64,000 nt of DNA from SHVO01 sp050246995. GTDB taxonomy: Bacteria; Pseudomonadota; Alphaproteobacteria; Rhodospirillales; Rhodospirillaceae. Numbering within the stretch: position 1 is the first letter of the stretch; every line of letters starts with the position of its first letter. A model generated the notes under the pieces. It saw nothing but the letters and a program-made list of their open reading frames with translations. It did not search any database and had not been told where the DNA came from. This document shows positions 59,326-64,000 of the stretch, in pieces. The translations under genes and the position numbers were made by a program. The DNA lies in assembly GCA_050246995.1 (NCBI GenBank), contig JBFWVA010000007.1:124001-188000 (forward strand), in the 5' to 3' direction.

Positions 59326-59611
59326 CGAAAAGAACGAGTGGCCGTTGTGGGAAGTGTTCATCCGCGCGAAGCACGGTCTGTCGCACCGTCACGCCGGCTC
59401 CGTGCATGCCCCTGATGCGGACATCGCGCTGCGTCATGCGCGCGATACCTATACGCGCCGCATGGAGGGCGTAAGCATTTGGGTGATCCGTTCTTCGGAC
59501 ATCGCGGCTTCGGATCCGGCGGATGCCGGCCCGATCTTCGAACCGGCGGAATCGAAGGTTTATCGTCACCCGACGTTCTATGTGGTCCCCGACCACATCA
59601 AGCACATCTAA
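59318..59611 (+). CDS. paaB: PaaB, phenylacetyl-CoA epoxidase bridging subunit
   Basis: A 97-residue protein with the PaaB signature WPLWEVFIRAKHGLSHRHAGS and the later VWVIRS-like VSIWVIRSSDI segment. It bridges PaaAC heterodimers in the epoxidase complex and has no catalytic metal. The ATG at 59318 overlaps the paaA stop by eight bases. Confidence 0.95.
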   Translation: MANEKNEWPLWEVFIRAKHGLSHRHAGSVHAPDADIALRHARDTYTRRMEGVSIWVIRSSDIAASDPADAGPIFEPAESKVYRHPTFYVVPDHIKHI

Positions 59612-59626
59612 CGCTTATTCAAGCTT

Positions 59627-60385
59627 ATGACGGCCAACGAAGCCCTTTTCGATTACACACTGCGGCTCGGCGATGACGCGCTCATCCTTGCCCAGCGCCT
59701 CGGCGAATGGTGCGGCCATGCGCCGGCCCTGGAAACCGACCTGTCGCTCGCGAACGTCGCGCTTGATCTGATCGGTCAAGCGATGCTGTTCTTGACCTAT
59801 GCCTCTGAAATCGAGGGCAAGGGCCACGACGCCGACAAGCTCGCGTTCCACCGCGACGTCACCAAGTTCCGCAATTCGCTGCTGGTCGAACAGCCGAACG
59901 GCGACTTCGGGCGCACGATCGCGCGTCAGTTCATTTTCTCGAGCTATCAGCGCGCGCTTTACCAAGAACTTGCCCAGTCGACCGACCGGCGCCTGGCGGA
60001 AATCGCGGCCAAGGCGCTCAAGGAAACGATCTATCACGCCGAACTCGCGGCCGAGTGGGTGATCCGTCTTGGCGACGGCACCGAAGAGAGCCATGAGCGC
60101 GTGAATGACGGCTTCGAGTGGTGCTGGCGCTTCGTCGAAGAATTGTTCATGGCCGAACCCGCGGACGCCGCGCTGATCAGCGCCGGCGTCGCGGTCGATC
60201 CGGCGAAGCTGCGCGCGTCGTTCGATGCGACGCTGGCAGCGACTTTCGCCGAAGCCACGCTCGCATTGCCGAAATACCCGCGGCCCGTCACGGGCGGACG
60301 CCGGGGACAACATTCCGAACATCTCGGGCATTTGCTTGCGGAGATGCAGTTCCTGCCGCGAGCCTATCCCGACGCGGTATGGTGA
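59627..60385 (+). CDS. paaC: PaaC, phenylacetyl-CoA epoxidase structural subunit
   Basis: A 252-residue ferritin-like subunit: LRLGDDALILAQRLGEWCGHAPALETDLSLAN, LIGQAM, and the NGDFGRTIARQFIFS helix. It is related to PaaA but functions as the structural partner that contacts substrate. It lies between paaB and paaD with short gaps, so it is co-transcribed. Confidence 0.95.
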   Translation: MTANEALFDYTLRLGDDALILAQRLGEWCGHAPALETDLSLANVALDLIGQAMLFLTYASEIEGKGHDADKLAFHRDVTKFRNSLLVEQPNGDFGRTIARQFIFSSYQRALYQELAQSTDRRLAEIAAKALKETIYHAELAAEWVIRLGDGTEESHERVNDGFEWCWRFVEELFMAEPADAALISAGVAVDPAKLRASFDATLAATFAEATLALPKYPRPVTGGRRGQHSEHLGHLLAEMQFLPRAYPDAVW

Positions 60386-60389
60386 GCCG

Positions 60390-60863
60390 ATGAACTGGCG
60401 CGAACGCGTCATGGATGTGCTGTCCCACGTCGCGGACCCTGAAATCCCGGTGGTTTCGGTGGTCGATCTGGGGATTGTGCGGGGCGTGAAGGAAGACCCG
60501 AAGAGCGTGGTGATCACCACGACGTATAGCGGTTGTCCGGCAACGCAGGTCATTACGTCCGATATCCGCAAGGCGCTGGACGACGCGGCGCTGAGCGATG
60601 TGAAGATTGAAGTCGCGCTATCGCCGCCGTGGACCACCGACTGGATCACGGAAGCGGGGCGTCAGAAACTCCAGGCCTACGGCATCGCGCCCCCGCCTAA
60701 GGGCAGCGGCGCGCCGGGGCTCAAGAATGCCCAGCCGGCGACGTGTCCGCGCTGTGGTTCGATCAAGACCCGCGAGGTCAGCCGCTTCGGCTCGACCCCG
60801 TGTAAAGCCCTCTGGCAGTGCGAAACCTGCCGCGAGCCGTTCGACCGCTTCAAGTGTCACTAA
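60390..60863 (+). CDS. paaD: PaaD, epoxidase Fe-S maturation factor
   Basis: A 157-residue protein with an N-terminal MIP18/DUF59 domain (HVADPEIPVVSVVDLGIVRGV) and a C-terminal zinc-ribbon-like cysteine set (CPRCGS, CKALWQCETC, CH). PaaD is required for assembly of the PaaE iron-sulfur cluster in well-studied bacteria. The ATG at 60390 lies 4 bp after the paaC stop. Confidence 0.93.
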   Translation: MNWRERVMDVLSHVADPEIPVVSVVDLGIVRGVKEDPKSVVITTTYSGCPATQVITSDIRKALDDAALSDVKIEVALSPPWTTDWITEAGRQKLQAYGIAPPPKGSGAPGLKNAQPATCPRCGSIKTREVSRFGSTPCKALWQCETCREPFDRFKCH

Positions 60864-60873
60864 GAGAGAAACG

Positions 60874-61953
60874 ATGTCCGTTGGATTCCATCAGCTGAAG
60901 ATCGCCGACGTGCGCCGGGAAACCTCGGACGCCGTGTCGATCCTGTTTCAGATCCCGGAAGAGCTGAAGGAGAAATTTCAGTTCCGCCCCGGCCAACATC
61001 TGACGCTGAAGGTCGACATCAACGGCGAGGAAGTGCGCCGCAATTATTCGGTCTGCGTGGCGCCGCATGAGAACGAGCTGCGCATCGCGGTGAAGGAAGT
61101 GCCGCAAGGGCGCTTCTCCAGCTGGGCGAACCGCGAGATCAAGGCCGGCCACGTCATCGACGCCATGCCGCCGCACGGCAGCTTCACCTGGACCTTCGAG
61201 AAGGCAAAGAAGCGCCGCTACCTTCTGATGTCGGGCGGCTCGGGCATCACCCCGATCCTGTCACTGCTGAAGACCGGTCTCGCGGAAGAACCCGACAGCG
61301 AGTTCGTGCTGTTCTACGGCAACCGCGCCAGCCACACGATTATGTTCCTGGAAGAGCTCGCGAACCTGAAGGACCGCTACATGTCCCGATTCGAGCTATA
61401 CCACTTCCTCGACGAGGAAGAAGGCGAAGTGGAGCTGTTCAACGGCCGCCTGGATCTCGCCAAAGCAAGCGAGGCCTTGAACCTTCTCGTAGGCGACCGC
61501 GCCCTCGATGCGGTGTTCATTTGCGGGCCCGGCCCGATGATGACCGCCGCCGAAGAAGCGGTGAAGAAACATGGCATTCCGGCCGAAAAAATCCTGATCG
61601 AACGCTTTACGGCCGATGGCCTGCCGGCGCCGGTGCAGGATCCGTCCGTCGCCGCGTTGGAAAAGAAGTCGCAAGGCTCGAAGGTGCAGGTGCGCATCGA
61701 CGGCCGTCTGCGCACGCTGGCTTACGACACCTCCAAGGGCAGCATTCTCGAGAACGCCCGCAGCGCCGGCCTTCCCGCGCCCTTCGCCTGCAAGGCGGGC
61801 GTGTGTGCCACCTGCAAGGCGAAGGTGATCGAGGGCGAAGTGCAGATGAAGACCAACTACGGTCTCGCACCCGAAGACCTCGCGCAGGGATTCGTGCTCA
61901 CCTGCCAGGCGTTCCCGGTGTCCGATAAAGTTGTCTTGGACTACGACGTCTAA
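60874..61953 (+). CDS. paaE: PaaE, phenylacetyl-CoA epoxidase reductase
   Basis: A 359-residue reductase with an FAD domain (RRNYSVCVAPHE), an NADPH domain (LMSGGSGITPILSLL, VFICGPGPMMTAAEE) and a C-terminal plant-type [2Fe-2S] domain (ACKAGVCATCKAKV...C). It transfers electrons from NADPH to the PaaA di-iron centre. It is the last gene of the operon; a short GC hairpin (61969-61987) separates it from the convergent TetR gene. Confidence 0.95.
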   Translation: MSVGFHQLKIADVRRETSDAVSILFQIPEELKEKFQFRPGQHLTLKVDINGEEVRRNYSVCVAPHENELRIAVKEVPQGRFSSWANREIKAGHVIDAMPPHGSFTWTFEKAKKRRYLLMSGGSGITPILSLLKTGLAEEPDSEFVLFYGNRASHTIMFLEELANLKDRYMSRFELYHFLDEEEGEVELFNGRLDLAKASEALNLLVGDRALDAVFICGPGPMMTAAEEAVKKHGIPAEKILIERFTADGLPAPVQDPSVAALEKKSQGSKVQVRIDGRLRTLAYDTSKGSILENARSAGLPAPFACKAGVCATCKAKVIEGEVQMKTNYGLAPEDLAQGFVLTCQAFPVSDKVVLDYDV

Positions 61954-61989
61954 CTCTTTTGATTGGTCGCGCGGCCGCTGGCCGCGCTT

Positions 61990-62613
61990 CTAGCGACGCG
62001 TCTTCTTAGACGGCACCGGCAGGCCCTTGAGCCCACCGATCATCAAATCGCTCATCAGCTCGGAAATGGAATCCACCGAGGCCGGACCTTTGGGATCGAA
62101 CCAGGTGTGGGTCCAGTTGAGCATGCCGTAAAACAGCATGGCCGCGGGGCGCAGCAATTCGGGCCGCGCCTTCAGCTGCGGCTGTATATCGGCGACGAGA
62201 TCGACCACCAGCTGGATCAGACGGCGCTGACGCCCGACGATGATGTCGCGGCGATTAGGCGGCAGATGATAGAGCTCGTTGATGAGCACTTTGTGACGCG
62301 CCGCGGCGCCCACATACAGATGCATGAAGGCGTGGATGAGCGCATTGAGCTTGTCGGCCGCGCTGGCGCCGTCCATGGCCGCGATACCCGAAGCGGCGTT
62401 GCTCAGGGTCTTGATATGGGAGTCCATGGCTTCGAAGAGGATGTCCTCTTTCGAAGGAAAGTAGTGATAGATGAGCGACTTCGACGTTTTACAGGCGGTC
62501 GCGAGGTCGGCCACCGAAGCGCCAAGGAAGCCCTTTTCCGCATAGAGCTGGAGTGCGCGTTCAATAATGAACTCGCGCCGGTCATTGAAATCGGACGCCT
62601 GCGTACGTGCCAT
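61990..62613 (-). CDS. paaR: TetR-family regulator, probable PaaR
   Basis: A 207-residue TetR-type regulator. The N-terminal helix-turn-helix is FIIERALQLYAEKGFLGASVADLATACKTSKSLIYHYFPSKEDIL, and the C-terminal helical ligand domain is followed by a basic tail (SKKTRR). TetR-type PaaR proteins in many proteobacteria repress paa genes and respond to phenylacetyl-CoA. The evidence here is family plus location beside paaE and paaY, and the inverted repeat in the paaA promoter. The GntR-type PaaX of E. coli is not present. Confidence 0.8.
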   Translation of the reverse strand: MARTQASDFNDRREFIIERALQLYAEKGFLGASVADLATACKTSKSLIYHYFPSKEDILFEAMDSHIKTLSNAASGIAAMDGASAADKLNALIHAFMHLYVGAAARHKVLINELYHLPPNRRDIIVGRQRRLIQLVVDLVADIQPQLKARPELLRPAAMLFYGMLNWTHTWFDPKGPASVDSISELMSDLMIGGLKGLPVPSKKTRR

Positions 62614-62682
62614 ATAAAGGTAGCCCCCTAGCGGGGGATTCGTAGGCTATCTGACCCGAGGTATCAACCCTGGGGAAGATAG

Positions 62683-63285
62683 TTACGAGTTACGCTTCAG
62701 GTCCGTGAGCGGAACGTAACCACCGGAACGTTGAGGCCGGTTCGCTTCGACAGCCGCCAAGGGGCTGCATTCCTTCAAGGTAGCGCGGCTTTGTTTGGCC
62801 AGGATCTGGTATTCCACCGTGCCCTGGGCCTTCCACTCGATCTCTTGCGCCGTCAAAGGACGGATGATCTTTGCGGGAATTCCCGCCGCGAGCATGCGCG
62901 CGGGGATTTCAAAGCTGGCCTTCACGAAGCTGGCGGCGGCGACAAACGCTTCTTCACTGACCACCGCGCGGTCCATGACGACGGCGTTCATGCCGACCAA
63001 CGCATTCCGTTTCACGAGGCAGCCGTGCAGGATCGCGCCGTGGCCGATATGGCCGTTCACTTCCACGCGCGCCTCCGCGCCCGGGAAAGAGTGCATCACG
63101 CAGTTATCTTGGATGTTCGAGCCTTCCTCGAGGGTCACTGTGCCGAAGTCGCCGCGTAAAGACGCGCCGGGACCGACATAGACGCCGGGACCAATGATCA
63201 CGTCGCCGATCAAAACGGCCGTCGGGTGAACGAAGGCCGTCGGATCGACGACGGGAATGAAGTTCTCGAACGAATAGACCGGCAT
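62683..63285 (-). CDS. paaY: PaaY, gamma-carbonic-anhydrase-like hexapeptide thioesterase
   Basis: A 200-residue left-handed beta-helix protein with hexapeptide repeats (AVLIGDVIIGPGVYVGPGASLRGD) and metal-binding histidines of the gamma-carbonic-anhydrase group (HSFPGAEARVEVNGHIGHGAILHGC). PaaY is a thioesterase that removes toxic cyclic CoA products of the pathway. It is followed by the TetR regulator and preceded, 15 bp away, by the E2 acyltransferase gene on the same strand. Confidence 0.9.
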   Translation of the reverse strand: MPVYSFENFIPVVDPTAFVHPTAVLIGDVIIGPGVYVGPGASLRGDFGTVTLEEGSNIQDNCVMHSFPGAEARVEVNGHIGHGAILHGCLVKRNALVGMNAVVMDRAVVSEEAFVAAASFVKASFEIPARMLAAGIPAKIIRPLTAQEIEWKAQGTVEYQILAKQSRATLKECSPLAAVEANRPQRSGGYVPLTDLKRNS

Positions 63286-63300
63286 TGAAGGGCCTTTTGT

Positions 63301-64000
63301 TTAGTCCGCCGAGCGCCAGCCTTCGATCACATCGACCCACTTCTTGAGGAACATGTTGGTCTGGTGACCGTCGATCACGCGGTGATCGATGGTAAGCGAC
63401 ACGTAAGCCATCGGACGGATTTGGATCGTATCCTGTCCGTCGACTTCGCGCACTATCACACGTTTCTCGAGCTTGCCGATGCCGAGGATCGCCGACTGCG
63501 GCTGGTTGATAATGATCGGCGCGGCCAGGAGGCTGCCCGACACGCCGTGGTTGGAGATGGTGAAGGTGCCGCCCGAGACGTCGGCCCGTTGCAGTTTGCC
63601 GGTACGCGCACGGTGGGTCAGGTCAGCGAGCTGGCGCGAGATACCGTTCAAGGAAAGGATCTGCGCCTTGTGGATCACGGGCACAACCAGGCCTTCGTCG
63701 CCCAGCGCCGTGCCGACGCCGATGTTGATGTCGTCGAACACTTCGACCGCATCCGCATGCCAGCGGCTGTTGATGACCGGCACTGTTTGCAGCGCTTCGA
63801 CGCAAGCCGCGACGAAGTAAGCGGTGTAGGTAAGGTTCGCGTACTCGGCGCCGCCCTTGGCTTTCTTCTTTTTGCGGTCGGCGATGATGGCGCTGAAATC
63901 CACCTCGAACACCGCCGTGACGTGCGGCGCTGTCGCGACGCTGTGCGCCATATGCTCGGCGATGGCGCGACGGATGTTGGTGTGCGGGATCAGACGGCCG
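63301..64000 (-). CDS. 2-oxoacid dehydrogenase E2 acyltransferase, C-terminal catalytic part (5' end outside window)
   Basis: The frame continues beyond base 64000, so only about 230 residues are visible. They belong to the catalytic domain of dihydrolipoamide acyltransferases: NIRRAIAEHMAHSVATAPHVTA, VPVIHKAQILSLNGIS, GGTFTISNHGVSGSLLAAPIIINQPQSAILGIG, and the active-site DHRVIDGHQ (His and Asp). Lipoyl and peripheral-binding domains would be upstream. Family members belong to pyruvate, 2-oxoglutarate or branched-chain complexes; the distinction cannot be made here. The stop is 15 bp from paaY. Confidence 0.88.
   Translation of the reverse strand, partial: GRLIPHTNIRRAIAEHMAHSVATAPHVTAVFEVDFSAIIADRKKKKAKGGAEYANLTYTAYFVAACVEALQTVPVINSRWHADAVEVFDDINIGVGTALGDEGLVVPVIHKAQILSLNGISRQLADLTHRARTGKLQRADVSGGTFTISNHGVSGSLLAAPIIINQPQSAILGIGKLEKRVIVREVDGQDTIQIRPMAYVSLTIDHRVIDGHQTNMFLKKWVDVIEGWRSAD

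Noticed and set aside
62624..62637. CCCCC-TAGC-GGGGG hairpin between paaY and the TetR gene, considered as a terminator or RNA element
   Set aside because: The stem is only five pairs, there is no T tract, and nothing else suggests an RNA gene.

Overview
This is a GC-rich chromosomal segment that looks alphaproteobacterial. The reasons are a DivK-like single-domain response regulator, large TonB-dependent receptors with strings of secreted catabolic proteins, a HutF/HutG five-step histidine route, and a complete aerobic phenylacetate (paa) cluster with a TetR-type regulator. A Rhizomicrobium/Micropepsaceae- or Caulobacterales-like source is a guess; no 16S or other rRNA is present. I saw no tRNA, rRNA, CRISPR array, insertion sequence, integrase or phage gene.

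Layout. 1-2.3 kb: the end of a YgiQ radical-SAM gene, a secreted cupin and a 3-hydroxyisobutyrate-dehydrogenase-like enzyme. 2.3-6.6 kb: an overlapping minus-strand operon for glycan or lipid-linked sugar work (GT-C-like membrane protein, methyltransferase-GT2 fusion, FkbM methyltransferase). 6.8-10.6 kb: a VOC protein, an IorAB-type molybdenum hydroxylase and a response regulator. 10.6-24 kb: the histidine-utilisation region. It holds hutC, a divergent sodium/solute symporter, an interposed creatininase-like/NHL/LysR block, then hutF divergent from hutI-hutH-hutG-hutU-hutD, closed by a terminator. Matching palindromes (core TATGTCTAGACATA) lie in front of hutC, the symporter and hutF/hutI and are read here as HutC operators. 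24.1-26.6 kb: a Rieske oxygenase, a stand-alone [2Fe-2S] ferredoxin and a HisC-like aminotransferase. 26.7-29.7 kb: a TonB-dependent receptor. 30.4-33.6 kb: a DUF47/Pit phosphate-uptake pair converging on a CYTH-CHAD protein. 33.9-41.1 kb: mixed genes, including an HNH nuclease with a probable DNA-reader domain, a subtilase lipoprotein, a methyltransferase, an unrecognised 597-aa Tat-type exported protein and a polysaccharide pyruvyltransferase-like protein. 41.2-50.1 kb: an Lrp regulator, a second TonB-dependent receptor, and a small set of catabolic and exported proteins. 50.1-64 kb: the paa cluster (minus strand paaG-paaZ-paaK and a FadB-type fusion; plus strand paaI-paaJ, then paaABCDE; minus strand an E2 acyltransferase, paaY and a TetR regulator).

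How it works together. Histidine enters through the symporter. HutH deaminates it, HutU hydrates urocanate, HutI opens the imidazolone, HutF deiminates formiminoglutamate and HutG releases glutamate and formate; HutC would repress the dispersed units together. Phenylacetate is activated by PaaK, epoxidised by PaaABCE (PaaD assists Fe-S assembly), isomerised by PaaG and ring-opened and oxidised by PaaZ. It is then taken to succinyl-CoA and acetyl-CoA by the FadB-type fusion (standing in for PaaF and PaaH) and PaaJ.

No wholly new system could be demonstrated. The most unusual items are the Rieske-ferredoxin-aminotransferase unit beside hut, the reader-HNH protein with an altered first catalytic residue, the methyltransferase-GT2 operon, and several enzymes with altered family motifs.
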